Of a DNA stretch of 64,000 nucleotides, positions 16,128-24,665 are shown one piece after another; within the stretch, counting starts at the first letter, position 1; each line of letters starts with the position of its first letter. Under the pieces are notes generated by a model. That model was not told the DNA's origin. It searched no databases and saw only the letters and a list, made by a program, of their open reading frames with translations. Location: NCBI RefSeq assembly GCF_000802245.2, contig NZ_CP021080.1, forward strand, positions 434,001 through 498,000. Direction: 5' to 3'. The translations under genes and the position numbers were made by a program. This stretch comes from Streptomyces pluripotens (GTDB lineage: Bacteria > Actinomycetota > Actinomycetes > Streptomycetales > Streptomycetaceae).

Positions 16128-17464
16128 CGTTCTCCCCCCACGGCCGGGGAAGCGACGAGCGCGGCGGCGAGCGGCAGACCGCCGGCCGGTTCGGGCACCG
16201 CTCCGTGGGCCCCGGTGACCTCGGCGAACAGCGTGCGCAACTCGGCCGCCGGGCGGGGCTCCAGGTCCACGTCGGCGAGGTGGCGCAGGGCCTGCCCGGA
16301 CAACCGCTCGATCTTGCCCCGGACCAGGTCAGGGGCGCCGGTCGCGGTCACGGCGGAGCGCACCCGGTCCAGGGCGTCCTCGCTCAGGTCGGGCCGGCCC
16401 AGCGAGGTGTCCAGCACGGCGAGCGCGGTCCGGTTCCCGTCCGCGGCGGCGCGGGCGCGGGCCACCGCCAGGAGGTAGGTGGGCTTGCCTTCGCGCACGT
16501 CGCCACCGGAGGGTTTGCCGGTGACGGCGGGGTCGGTGAACAGGTCGTCGAGGTCGTCCCGCAGTTGGAAGGCGAGGCCGGCGCAGCGGCCGGCCCGGCA
16601 CAGTGCGCGCGTGGTGCCTGCGCTGGCGCCCGCGAGGACGGTGCCGAGTTCCAGGGGGCGCTCGACGCTGTACAGGGCACTCTTGAGGCACGCGGCGCGC
16701 ACGGCCGGGGTCAGGGTGCGCACGCCGGTCGCCTGGCCCTGTACGTCGAGGTACTGGCCGGCCACCATCTCCATGCGTGTGGCACGCCAGACGTCCCGCA
16801 TCCCCCGGGCGGCGCCGGGCGGTAGGTCGCCCTCCTCAACCAGCAGGTCTGTCACCAGGTCGTCGGCCCAGGCCAGGGCCAGGTCGCCAGCGAGCACGGC
16901 CGCTGCCTCGCCGAGCCGGCGCGCCGCCATGGGCGCCGAATCGGCGTACTGCTCGGCAACGGCACGGTGTAGAGCGGGCCGGCCACGGCGTGTCGGGGCA
17001 GCGTCCATCAGGTCGTCGTGGACGAGGGCGCAGGTCTGCAGCAGCTCCAGCGCCGCGCCGGCGTGCAGGGCTGCCCGTACCTGGGATGCCTCGCCACCAC
17101 CGCAGGCCCGCAGCGACCACCACAGCAGGCGGGGGCGGATACGCCGTCCACCGCACAGGGCGAAGTCAGCGACCCGCTCCGCCAGGTCCCGGGCGAAGAG
17201 CGTGTCGAGGGCTCGGCCCCGGGCCAGCCGGGCGGCCAGCAGCCGGGCGAGCACCGCGCGGACCGCACCCGCGACGTCGCCGTCGACGACACGGGGGTCT
17301 CCGCCCCGGCCCAGGCCGTCCTCGCTGTACTCGCCGTGCTCGCCGTGCTCGCCGTACTCGGCCGCCGGGCCGCGGGTGCCGTCGGGCGGTCCGTCGTTTC
17401 GAGAGCGGTCGGGCGGCGCACCCGGCGGTGCCGTGTGCCGGTGGCTGGCCTCGGTGGAGCGCAT
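16124..17464 (-). CDS. crtE: Geranylgeranyl diphosphate synthase CrtE (polyprenyl synthetase)
   Basis: 446 aa, trans-prenyltransferase supplying GGPP for the crt pathway. The first Asp-rich motif is DDLMD in VHDDLMDAAPTRRG and the second is DDLDD in FQLRDDLDDLF, both with the expected flanking residues. The ATG at 17464 is chosen because GAGAGGAA lies just upstream and a much longer upstream frame lacks homology. The first 60 residues are unstructured, with a short EHGEHGEY repeat encoded by 9-nt repeats at about 17329-17362. It heads the carotenoid operon and is divergent from crtY across a 243-bp control region. Expression is expected to depend on LitS. Confidence 0.93.
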   Translation of the reverse strand: MRSTEASHRHTAPPGAPPDRSRNDGPPDGTRGPAAEYGEHGEHGEYSEDGLGRGGDPRVVDGDVAGAVRAVLARLLAARLARGRALDTLFARDLAERVADFALCGGRRIRPRLLWWSLRACGGGEASQVRAALHAGAALELLQTCALVHDDLMDAAPTRRGRPALHRAVAEQYADSAPMAARRLGEAAAVLAGDLALAWADDLVTDLLVEEGDLPPGAARGMRDVWRATRMEMVAGQYLDVQGQATGVRTLTPAVRAACLKSALYSVERPLELGTVLAGASAGTTRALCRAGRCAGLAFQLRDDLDDLFTDPAVTGKPSGGDVREGKPTYLLAVARARAAADGNRTALAVLDTSLGRPDLSEDALDRVRSAVTATGAPDLVRGKIERLSGQALRHLADVDLEPRPAAELRTLFAEVTGAHGAVPEPAGGLPLAAALVASPAVGGER

Positions 17465-17707
17465 CGCGGTTCCTCTCGCACGTCGTGACATCGCTACATC
17501 TGACATTCCGCTTGCGGCACCGAACCGGATGCGCCGTTCGGCTGATGCATCGGGGACAGGCCGCACGCGAACGGCCGCGCGGTGCATCCGGACGGTCCGG
17601 TCGTCTGGAAGATGCGTGGTACCCGGCCCGGTGCGACAGCGCGGGACGAGGAAGACCGCCGAGGCGTCGGCAACACGGCGTCGGCGACACGGGAAGGAGC
17701 GTCCGGG
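17465..17707. promoter_or_regulatory. Divergent crtE/crtY promoter region
   Basis: 243-bp intergenic space from which the crtE operon reads left and the crtY operon reads right. Both are expected LitS targets by analogy with S. coelicolor. I could not fix -35/-10 elements. On the minus strand ATGTC recurs on both sides of ATGTA (17482-17499) just upstream of crtE. A GGGAAGGAG ribosome-binding site at 17691-17699 decides the GTG start of crtY at 17708. Confidence 0.45.
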
Positions 17708-18910
17708 GTGGAACTGAAGGCCGACGTCGCCGTGGTGGGCGCCGGAGCGGCCGGGCTGTCGCTCGCGGTACGACTGGCCCGGCCGCCGACGGGCGCCGAG
17801 CCGCCGCGCACGGTCCTGCTGGCCGCCCCGCCGGGTCCCGTGCGGACCGCGCCGCGCACCTGGTGCTTCTGGGAACCGGACGGCGGCCCCTACGACGGGG
17901 AACTGACCGCGTCCTGGGAACGGCTGCGGGTACACGGGACCGACGGCACGGCCGTGACGACGAGCACCACCCCCCTGCGCTACAAGATGCTGCGCTCCGA
18001 CGCCTTCGAGGCGATGGCCGAGCGCGCTGCTGCGGACAGCGGCGGGCGGGTGACGCGTGTCGAGGCGGCCGTCCACCGGATCACCCCGGCGCAGGGCGGC
18101 GCCGTCGTGGTGCACGCCCGGCGCTCGGACGGCACCGAAGTCACCGTACGGGCCCGACACGTGTTCGACTCCCGGCCGCTGCCCCGTCTCCCGCCCGCTC
18201 GGACGACGCTGCTCCAGCACTTCCGCGGCTGGTTCGTCCGCACCACGGGTCCTGCCTTCGAGCCGTCCGTGGTGGAGCTGATGGACTTCCGCACGCCGCA
18301 GCCGGCGCGCGGGCTGTCCTTCGGCTACGTCCTGCCCGTCGGCCCGAGCGAGGCGCTCGTGGAGTACACGGAGTTCTCCCACCGCCCCCTCGACTGCGCC
18401 GCGTACGACAAGGCCCTGCGGGACTACAGCACACGGGTGCTCGGTCTGGACGGCTATGAGGTCATCGGGTGCGAACAGGGTGTGGTCCCGATGACGGACG
18501 CCGTCTTCCCCCGGCGGACCGCGCCGGGCGTGTACCGGATCGGTGCCTGTGCGGGGGCCACCCGCCCCTCCACCGGCTACACCTTCAGCGCCGTCCAACG
18601 GCAGACGTGCGTCGTGGCCGCCGCGCTCCACGACGGCCGGGACCCGCTGCCCCCGCGGCCCCACCCCGCGCGCGCCCGCCTGATGGACGCGACGCTGCTG
18701 CACGCCCTCGACCGCGGCCGGGTGGACGGCCCGGCCTTCTTCACCCGCCTCTTCACGGCCGTGCCCACTCCGCGGCTGCTGCGGTTCCTGGACGGCCGCA
18801 CCGGTCTCACGGAGGACCTGGGTATCGGCCTGCACGTGCCCGTCGCGGCAATGCTCGTCTCTGCCCTGTCCCTGCCCTTCACCCCCCGCCGGAGCCCTCC
18901 CGCCGTCTGA
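17708..18910 (+). CDS. crtY: Lycopene beta-cyclase CrtY
   Basis: 400 aa. FAD-dependent lycopene cyclase forming beta-ionone rings (lycopene to beta-carotene). The dinucleotide-binding motif ADVAVVGAGAAGLSLAVRL is at the N-terminus. The cyclase signature RTWCFWE is near residue 55, with GACAGATRPSTGYTFSAVQR towards the C-terminus. The GTG at 17708 is preferred over the upstream ATG at 17582 because GGAAGGAG lies about 8 nt before it and the fold begins there. First gene of the crtY-(crtT)-crtU operon. After its stop, 114 bp precede the crtT relic. Confidence 0.93.
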   Translation: MELKADVAVVGAGAAGLSLAVRLARPPTGAEPPRTVLLAAPPGPVRTAPRTWCFWEPDGGPYDGELTASWERLRVHGTDGTAVTTSTTPLRYKMLRSDAFEAMAERAAADSGGRVTRVEAAVHRITPAQGGAVVVHARRSDGTEVTVRARHVFDSRPLPRLPPARTTLLQHFRGWFVRTTGPAFEPSVVELMDFRTPQPARGLSFGYVLPVGPSEALVEYTEFSHRPLDCAAYDKALRDYSTRVLGLDGYEVIGCEQGVVPMTDAVFPRRTAPGVYRIGACAGATRPSTGYTFSAVQRQTCVVAAALHDGRDPLPPRPHPARARLMDATLLHALDRGRVDGPAFFTRLFTAVPTPRLLRFLDGRTGLTEDLGIGLHVPVAAMLVSALSLPFTPRRSPPAV

Positions 18911-19024
18911 CGTCTGACACCGCGAGCCATGGCCGCATGCCCCGCCGCGGGCAGCGGCTACACCCCCAGCACCCCTCCTGGGTGATGCCCCCCACCGCCG
19001 CCCGACGCAGAAAGCCGCTGCCGC

Positions 19025-19174
19025 ATGTCCCCCGACGACACCGACGCCCAGCGCCGCACGCCCCTGCTGCGAGGTGCCGAACTGGCCGGAGCCTTCGACC
19101 ACTCCGTGGTGACCCGCTGGTCGGCGGACAGTGCGCAGCCGCGCAGCACCGGAGACGAGGAGAACCCGCGATGA
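19025..19174 (+). pseudogene. crtT: crtT relic: 49-codon remnant of the carotenoid methyltransferase gene
   Basis: An intact 49-codon frame sits in the crtY-crtU gap where other Streptomyces have crtT (about 230-aa SAM methyltransferase). It begins MSPDDTDAQRRTPLLRGAEL and continues with AGAFDHSVVTRW. The LLRGAEL-AGAFDHS stretch resembles what I recall of the N-terminus of CrtT-type methyltransferases, but the SAM-binding core is absent. The frame ends in TGA overlapping the crtU ATG (ATGA). The arrangement fits a large in-frame internal deletion that kept start, stop and coupling. It may still act as a leader for crtU translation. A true small protein is the alternative. Confidence 0.6.
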
Positions 19175-20733
19175 CCCAGCGCACCCGGCACCCCCTGCCC
19201 CGCCCCGGACGGGACCGGCGGGCCCGTCTGTTGCCCGCCGGTCCGGGCGCCCTGCGCGCGGACCCGGCGATGCCGCCGCACGCCGCGGTGGTCGGCGGCG
19301 GCATCGCCGGGCTCGCCGCGGCCACCGCGCTGACCGAGCGCGGGGTGCGGGTCACCCTGTACGAGCGTGAGGCGCAGCTAGGGGGACGGCTGGCCGGATG
19401 GCCCACCCGGCTGGCCGACACCAGCACGGTGACGATGAGCCGCGGGTTCCACGCCTTCTTCCCGCAGTACTACAACCTGCGGGCCCTGCTGCGCCGTACC
19501 GATCCTGCCCTGTCCCGACTTACCGGTCTGCCCGACTACCCCCTGCGCCACGCCTCCGGCGCGTGCGACAGCTTCCGGCACGTGCCGCGCACCCCGCCGC
19601 TCAGCGCGCTCGGCTTCGTCGCGCTCAGCCCCTCCTTCCAGGTGCGCGACCTGGCGGGGATGAACGTGCGGGCGGCGTTGCCGCTGCTGGACGTGCGGGT
19701 GCCCGAGGTGTACGACCGGCTCGACCGGACCAGCGCCCACGACTTCCTGGAGGCGATCCGCTTCCCCGCGGCGGCACGGCACCTGGCCTTCGAGGTGTTC
19801 TCCCGCAGCTTCTTCGCCGACCCGCGCCTGCTGTCCGCGGCCGAGATGGCGCTGATGTTCCACATCTACTTCCTCGGCTCGGCGGAAGGCCTGCTGTTCG
19901 ACGTGCCCACCGAACCGTTCCCGCAGGCCCTGTGGGCCCCGCTCGCCCGGTATCTGACCCGCCGCGGGGCCGACCTGCGCACATCGGCGGCCGTCGAGGC
20001 GGTCACAGCGCTGCCGGACGGTGGTTTCACCGTCGCCGACGGCACAGCCGAGGAACACCACGACGCGGTGGTACTCGCGACAGACCTTGCTCCGCTGCGT
20101 GCCCTGGTCGCCCGCTCCGAGACCCTGGGCGACGAACCGTGGCGTGCCCGAGTGGCGCGACTGCGCACCGCGCCGGCGTTCCTGGTCTCCCGGCTGTGGC
20201 TGGACCGGCCGGTCCGCGACGACCGGCCCGGCTTCCTGGGCACCAGCGGGTACGGCCCACTGGACAACGTCAGTGTCCTGGACCGTTGGGAGGGCGAGGC
20301 CGCCCGTTGGGCCGCCCGCACGGGCGGCTCGGTGCTGGAACTGCACGCCTACGCGTTGCCCGGCGACACCAGCCGTAAGACGCGGCAGAAGGAGTTGCTC
20401 GGCGAGCTGCACCGGGTCTACCCCGAAACGTGCACCGCCCGGGTGGTGGACTCCCGCCAGGAGTGGCACGCCGACTGCCCGCTGTTCCCCGTCGGCGGCT
20501 ACGCCGACCGGCCCGCCGTGCACACACCCACGCCGGGCCTGGTCGTCGCGGGCGACGCCGTGCGCACCGGACTGCCGGTGGCGCTGATGGAGCGGGCGGC
20601 GACCAGCGGTTTCCTCGCCGCCAACACCCTCCTCGGCCGCTGGGGCCTGCGCGGGCACCCGCTGTGGACGGTGCCCGACGGAGGTCGCGGCGCTGTCCTG
20701 CGCCGGGCCGCTCGGCTCGCCGACGGCAGATGA
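19171..20733 (+). CDS. crtU: Beta-carotene desaturase/methylase CrtU (isorenieratene synthase)
   Basis: 520 aa. FAD-dependent amine-oxidase-fold enzyme that aromatises beta-carotene rings with methyl transfer to give isorenieratene. The FAD motif AAVVGGGIAGLAAATALTER is at about 38-57. RGFHAFFPQYYNLR and the C-terminal VVAGDAVRTGLPVALMERAA are typical of CrtU. ATG 19171 has GAGGAGAA 6 nt upstream and overlaps the stop of the crtT relic. Together with crtY it implies that aromatic carotenoids are the end products of this locus. Confidence 0.92.
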   Translation: MTQRTRHPLPRPGRDRRARLLPAGPGALRADPAMPPHAAVVGGGIAGLAAATALTERGVRVTLYEREAQLGGRLAGWPTRLADTSTVTMSRGFHAFFPQYYNLRALLRRTDPALSRLTGLPDYPLRHASGACDSFRHVPRTPPLSALGFVALSPSFQVRDLAGMNVRAALPLLDVRVPEVYDRLDRTSAHDFLEAIRFPAAARHLAFEVFSRSFFADPRLLSAAEMALMFHIYFLGSAEGLLFDVPTEPFPQALWAPLARYLTRRGADLRTSAAVEAVTALPDGGFTVADGTAEEHHDAVVLATDLAPLRALVARSETLGDEPWRARVARLRTAPAFLVSRLWLDRPVRDDRPGFLGTSGYGPLDNVSVLDRWEGEAARWAARTGGSVLELHAYALPGDTSRKTRQKELLGELHRVYPETCTARVVDSRQEWHADCPLFPVGGYADRPAVHTPTPGLVVAGDAVRTGLPVALMERAATSGFLAANTLLGRWGLRGHPLWTVPDGGRGAVLRRAARLADGR

Positions 20734-21031
20734 CGCCTTCGACGGCCGCTCCCCGGTCCTCGGCACCGAGGGCGGATGCGCCGGGCAGCGGGAAGAAGGT
20801 CTCGGGGGGCCTCGCCGTCGCACGCGGCTCGGTGGCACCGGTCGACTGCGACTGCGGGTGAGTGGTCGGCGACCGGCGCACATATCCCTGCCGGCGCTTG
20901 CGGTCCCGCCCACCCGCGGTGCCGTAGCGGCGCGTGACCGCACCACGGGCCGGCTGGACGTGGTGCCCTGCGAGGTTCACGGCTCGTGATCTGGCTCGTG
21001 AAAAACGCGTGCGCGGGGGAATTCATCCCGT
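20734..21031. other. Intergenic region crtU-tspO, no gene seen
   Basis: 298 bp without a credible reading frame or strong hairpin. The only local feature is GGGGGAA (21016-21022), the probable ribosome-binding site for tspO. Confidence 0.5.
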
Positions 21032-21538
21032 ATGAGGCTCATCAGCACACTCAGCGACGTGCCCCCGCCCAGCGCCCGGCTGCGCTACGGCGCGGCGGCG
21101 ACGGCGGTGGCCGCCGCGGCCGTGACCGGAGCCTGGGCGGTCGACGCGGACAGCGCCTGGTACCGCGCGCTGCGCAAGCCCAACTGGCAACCGCCTTCCT
21201 GGGCGTTCGGCGCCGTGTGGACGCCGTTGTACGCCGCGATCGCCTATGCGACCGGTCACGCGTTGGGCCGGACCGGGGACGTAGGCCGGCGCCGGAGGCT
21301 CGTGCAAAGCCTGGCCGTGAACCTGGCGCTGAACGCGGGCTGGAACTGGCTGTTCTTCGCCCTCCGCAGTCCCGCCGCCGGGCTGGCCGGCACGCTGCTC
21401 CTCGATGTGAGCAACGCCGACCTGTTGCGGCGTACCGCCCGCGTCGACCGTTCGGCGACGTTGATGCTCGCGCCGTACGCCGCCTGGTGCTGCTTCGCGA
21501 CGGCGCTGAACGCCTCGATCGTCCGCCGCAACCGGTAG
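21032..21538 (+). CDS. tspO: TspO/MBR-family tryptophan-rich sensory protein
   Basis: 168-aa integral membrane protein of the translocator/benzodiazepine-receptor family, normally five transmembrane helices. Hallmarks are visible: WYRALRKPNWQPPSWAFG with VWTPLYAAIAYA (about 45-75), NLALNAGWNWLFF (about 98-110), and a final helix with APYAAWCCFATALN. TspO proteins bind porphyrins and in phototrophs modulate carotenoid and bacteriochlorophyll genes. Proximity to a carotenoid locus fits that, though any role in Streptomyces is inference. Convergent with the SDR gene across 16 bp. Confidence 0.9.
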   Translation: MRLISTLSDVPPPSARLRYGAAATAVAAAAVTGAWAVDADSAWYRALRKPNWQPPSWAFGAVWTPLYAAIAYATGHALGRTGDVGRRRRLVQSLAVNLALNAGWNWLFFALRSPAAGLAGTLLLDVSNADLLRRTARVDRSATLMLAPYAAWCCFATALNASIVRRNR

Positions 21539-21554
21539 CCGGGCATCTGCCCGG

Positions 21555-22478
21555 CTACCGCGATGGTGCGGATCGGCCGCGTGCGGCGGACGTGTAGGCC
21601 TCCCAGTCAGCGCGCCCGACCGCACCCATGACCCCGGTGTCCGACGCGAGTTCGACGGCGGACGTGCGGTGCAGCTCGCGGCGGGCGACGCGCGTGACGA
21701 GGGCGGGGAACAGCGGTCGCAGCGGCTGGCACCAGCGCAGCCAGGACGGGGCGTAGATCTGGGCGGAGCGGCGCTCGACACCGGCTGCGAGCCAGGCGGC
21801 CACCTGCTCGGGCGTGTGCACACGGCGGGCGAACCTTGGCTGGTGGGCGCGCAGGGCACGCAGCACCGGGTGGTCGTCCAGTCCAGTGATCATGTCCGTG
21901 GCGGTCCAGTGCGGATAGGCGATGCCGACCGCGATCCCGTCGGGCTCGACCTCGCCGCGCAGGGCCTGGGCGAAGGACTCCACCCCCGCCTTGGACGCGC
22001 AGTAGGCGCTCATCATCGGCGCCGAGCCGAAGGCGGCCGTGGAGGCGATCTGCAGGAAGTAGCCGTGCGTGTGGGCGAGCTGGGGCAAGAAGGCACGGGC
22101 GGTGTTGGCGGAGCCGGTCAGGTTGACGTCGACGACGTGCCGCCATAGGCCGGGGTCGGTCAGGCGGAAGGGACCGCCCGCCGCGACGCCCGCGTTGGCC
22201 ACGACCACCGAAGCATCGCCGAACCGGTCGGCCACCTGCCGTGCGGCCCCGTCGAGTGCCTCCGTGTCCGTGACGTCCGCCTCGACGCACAGGCTGGGGG
22301 TGGTGAGCGCGGACGCGGCGGCGTGCAGGGGCTGCGCCTCGCGGCCGAGTAGGGCGACGCGCATACCGGCCTCGGACAGGCACCGCGCCAGCGCCTCGCC
22401 GATCCCGCGGGCGGCTCCTGTGACGACGGCGACACGGCCTCGCAGGGGCGAGTTCTGGGCTCTGCCGGTGGGGTACAT
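21555..22478 (-). CDS. SDR-family oxidoreductase
   Basis: 307 aa, classical short-chain dehydrogenase/reductase. Cofactor motif TGAARGIG near residue 20, structural NAG in VVANAGVAAGG, active-site Ser in QIASTAAFGS, and catalytic Tyr-Lys in MSAYCASKAG. The C-terminal extension beyond the fold (about 230-307) is typical of larger SDRs acting on lipids or isoprenoids. Substrate unknown. It lies downstream of the DUF4383 gene in the same orientation (108-bp gap). Confidence 0.85.
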   Translation of the reverse strand: MYPTGRAQNSPLRGRVAVVTGAARGIGEALARCLSEAGMRVALLGREAQPLHAAASALTTPSLCVEADVTDTEALDGAARQVADRFGDASVVVANAGVAAGGPFRLTDPGLWRHVVDVNLTGSANTARAFLPQLAHTHGYFLQIASTAAFGSAPMMSAYCASKAGVESFAQALRGEVEPDGIAVGIAYPHWTATDMITGLDDHPVLRALRAHQPRFARRVHTPEQVAAWLAAGVERRSAQIYAPSWLRWCQPLRPLFPALVTRVARRELHRTSAVELASDTGVMGAVGRADWEAYTSAARGRSAPSR

Positions 22479-22586
22479 GGGAAGTCCCTCGCTTTCGGTG
22501 GTTCCGGACGACCTCGCAGGGGGCCGGCCTCCCCGTGCAGGAACAGCACGAGGTGGACCGGCCGTGCTGCGGGACGTGCCTGCACG

Positions 22587-23168
22587 TCACTGCCGCGAAC
22601 GAGCCGCCGACGCAACGGAGCCCTGCCGCAGGGCCGGTGCTCCGGACATCTGCCGGGCCGCCGGCGCATGCTGCCGGCGGCGGGCGGCCAGCGACTCCTG
22701 GGCCGCCTCGCGCGGATGACGGCGGCGCCAGTAGGGGTTGTCGTGCGGCAGCTTGCCCGACACGCGGCCGTACATGCCGAAGGTCGCGATGAGCAGCCCC
22801 ATGACGTAGCTGAAGAAGACGTTCGCCATACCGAAGCCGAGGATGTTGGCGGGCCGATCGAGGATGAAGGTGTGCACGAACCCGCTCAGCACGAACAGCG
22901 CCCCGATGGTGATGTTCACAGCCGAGGCGACGTTCCCGCCGATCGCCGCGCCAGTCAGCAGGAGCAGCCCGAACAGCACGGAGACCAGGCTGAGCAGCCC
23001 GTTGGTCGACATGCCCGCGATGCGGGTGCCGTCGGTGTCGAACGGGCTGAGCCGGTCGGCGAAGCCCAGTGCACCGAAGACCAGCAGGACGACACCGCAC
23101 AGTCCGGCGCCGTAGCGGTAGACGGTGGCCAGGTGGTGGTCCACCGGCAGTTCGTCGCGAAGTCTCAT
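22587..23168 (-). CDS. DUF4383 domain-containing membrane protein
   Basis: 193 aa. Four predicted transmembrane helices: VYRYGAGLCGVVLLVFGALG; GLLSLVSVLFGLLLLTGAAI; ASAVNITIGALFVLSGFVHT; and the NVFFSYVMGLLIATFGMYG stretch. The last 50 residues form an Arg/Ala/Gln-rich cytoplasmic tail. The DUF4383 family is common in actinobacteria and has no settled function. The start at 23168 begins MRLRDELPVDHH, typical for the family. Divergent from the FAD oxidoreductase across 230 bp. Confidence 0.85.
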   Translation of the reverse strand: MRLRDELPVDHHLATVYRYGAGLCGVVLLVFGALGFADRLSPFDTDGTRIAGMSTNGLLSLVSVLFGLLLLTGAAIGGNVASAVNITIGALFVLSGFVHTFILDRPANILGFGMANVFFSYVMGLLIATFGMYGRVSGKLPHDNPYWRRRHPREAAQESLAARRRQHAPAARQMSGAPALRQGSVASAARSRQ

Positions 23169-23398
23169 GGAACGTCCTTTCCGACGCCTGCGAGCCCCCT
23201 GTCTTCCGTGGGCTGCGGCCGTGCGGCCTCACCCACGCGTCACCGACCTCTTCCGGTGGCAGACACCGATCGGTTGCAGACCCCGCGGGTGAAGGCCGTC
23301 CGGACGCCGGCGCGCATCCGCAACCGTGCGTGAAGGGGAAGGAAGAGACGGACGGTGCGCGTCCCACCGGGCCGGACGCGCCGGAAGGGTGGACGGAA

Positions 23399-24643
23399 AT
23401 GACGAGCGGGCGGACGGCGGAGCCGTGGGACGTGATCGTCGTGGGTGCCGGGCTCGCCGGGCTGGCCTGTGCCCGGGACCTGCACGCGCTGGGGCTGCGG
23501 GTACGGGTGCTGGAGGCCGGGGACCGGGTCGGCGGCCGGGTGTGCACCGACCTGGTCGAGGGCTGCGTGGTGGACCGGGGGTTCCAGGTGTTCAATACCG
23601 CCTACCCTCAGGTGCGCGGCCGCCTGCCGCTGCGCGACCTGCGACTGCGGCCGTTCACGCCCGGCTTCCTGATGCACGACGGCGGGCTGCGGCTGCGGTT
23701 CGCCGATCCGAGACGGGCGCCCGGGCAGGCGCTGAGCGGTCTGGCCCGTGGTCTGGCAGGGCCCCGGGACCTGGCGGCGCTGGCCGCGCTGACCGGCCGC
23801 GACGCGCTGGCCCCGGCGGTGCTGGTACGGCGGGCACCCGATGTCTCCACGCGGCGGGCACTGGCGGCGGCCGGTTTCAGCGACGGATTCGTGGAGCGGT
23901 TCTTCCGACCGTTCCTGTCGGGGGTGTTCCTGGAAGACGACCTGGTCACCTCCGGACGGTTCTTCCACCTGGTGTGGCGCAGCATGGCGCGCGGCACGCT
24001 CTGCCTGCCCGCCGCGGGGATCGGTGCCGTGCCCGAACAGCTGGCGTCCGCACTGCCCCCCGACACGGTCGCGCGGGAGTCGCCGGTGAGGGCCCTGACC
24101 GATGACGGCGTCCTCGACCACGACGGGCGTACGGTGCCGGCGCGGGCGGTGGTCGTGGCGACGGACGCGGCGACGGCGGCCCGGCTGCTGCCCGGTGTGG
24201 TGGTACCGCCGTACCGCTCGGTCACCACCCTCTACCACCTCGCCCCCCGCTCGCCGCTGGGCGAGCCGACCCTGCTCACGGACGTGCGGCGGCGCTTCGC
24301 CAACAGCGTCGTGCTGAGCGAGGTCCACCCCGGTTACGCGCCGCGCGGGTACGCGCTGGTGGCGACCTCCGTCCTGGGCAGCGACGGCCGAGACCGCGAG
24401 GAGGCGGTGCGGGAGGCGCTCGCCGAGTGCTACGACGCGGACACGGCAGGCTGGGAACTGCTCACCGTCCGCACGGTGGCCGCCGCCCTGCCCGCGATGG
24501 AGCCGCCGCTGCCGCTCAGCCGCCGTACCCGGGTGACCGCCGGACGGTACGTGTGCGGCGACCACCGGGCCACCGGGTCGCTGCAGGGGGCACTGGCCTC
24601 GGGGGCGCGGGCGGCCCGGGAGGTGGCCGCGGACCTCGGCTGA
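23399..24643 (+). CDS. FAD-dependent oxidoreductase (NAD(P)/FAD amine-oxidase fold)
   Basis: 414 aa. Dinucleotide-binding motif [20 protein letters not shown] at about 11-30, then LEAGDRVGGRV. The C-terminal FAD motif is YVCGDHRATGSLQGALASGA near 383-402. The overall fold is that of phytoene-desaturase/amine-oxidase-like flavoproteins. S. coelicolor has an oxidoreductase gene (litQ) in its lit cluster, and this could be a functional counterpart, but the sequence does not prove it. ATG 23399 is chosen because the fold starts there. Convergent with the cryptochrome-like gene (22-bp gap). Confidence 0.82.
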   Translation: MTSGRTAEPWDVIVVGAGLAGLACARDLHALGLRVRVLEAGDRVGGRVCTDLVEGCVVDRGFQVFNTAYPQVRGRLPLRDLRLRPFTPGFLMHDGGLRLRFADPRRAPGQALSGLARGLAGPRDLAALAALTGRDALAPAVLVRRAPDVSTRRALAAAGFSDGFVERFFRPFLSGVFLEDDLVTSGRFFHLVWRSMARGTLCLPAAGIGAVPEQLASALPPDTVARESPVRALTDDGVLDHDGRTVPARAVVVATDAATAARLLPGVVVPPYRSVTTLYHLAPRSPLGEPTLLTDVRRRFANSVVLSEVHPGYAPRGYALVATSVLGSDGRDREEAVREALAECYDADTAGWELLTVRTVAAALPAMEPPLPLSRRTRVTAGRYVCGDHRATGSLQGALASGARAAREVAADLG

Positions 24644-24665
24644 ACGCGTGGGCTGGTGGACCGGG

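Noticed and set aside
17465..19102. CrtE extended to 992 aa
   Set aside because: The extra upstream frame is antisense to crtY and lacks homology; ATG 17464 has a good RBS and begins a normal-length polyprenyl synthase.
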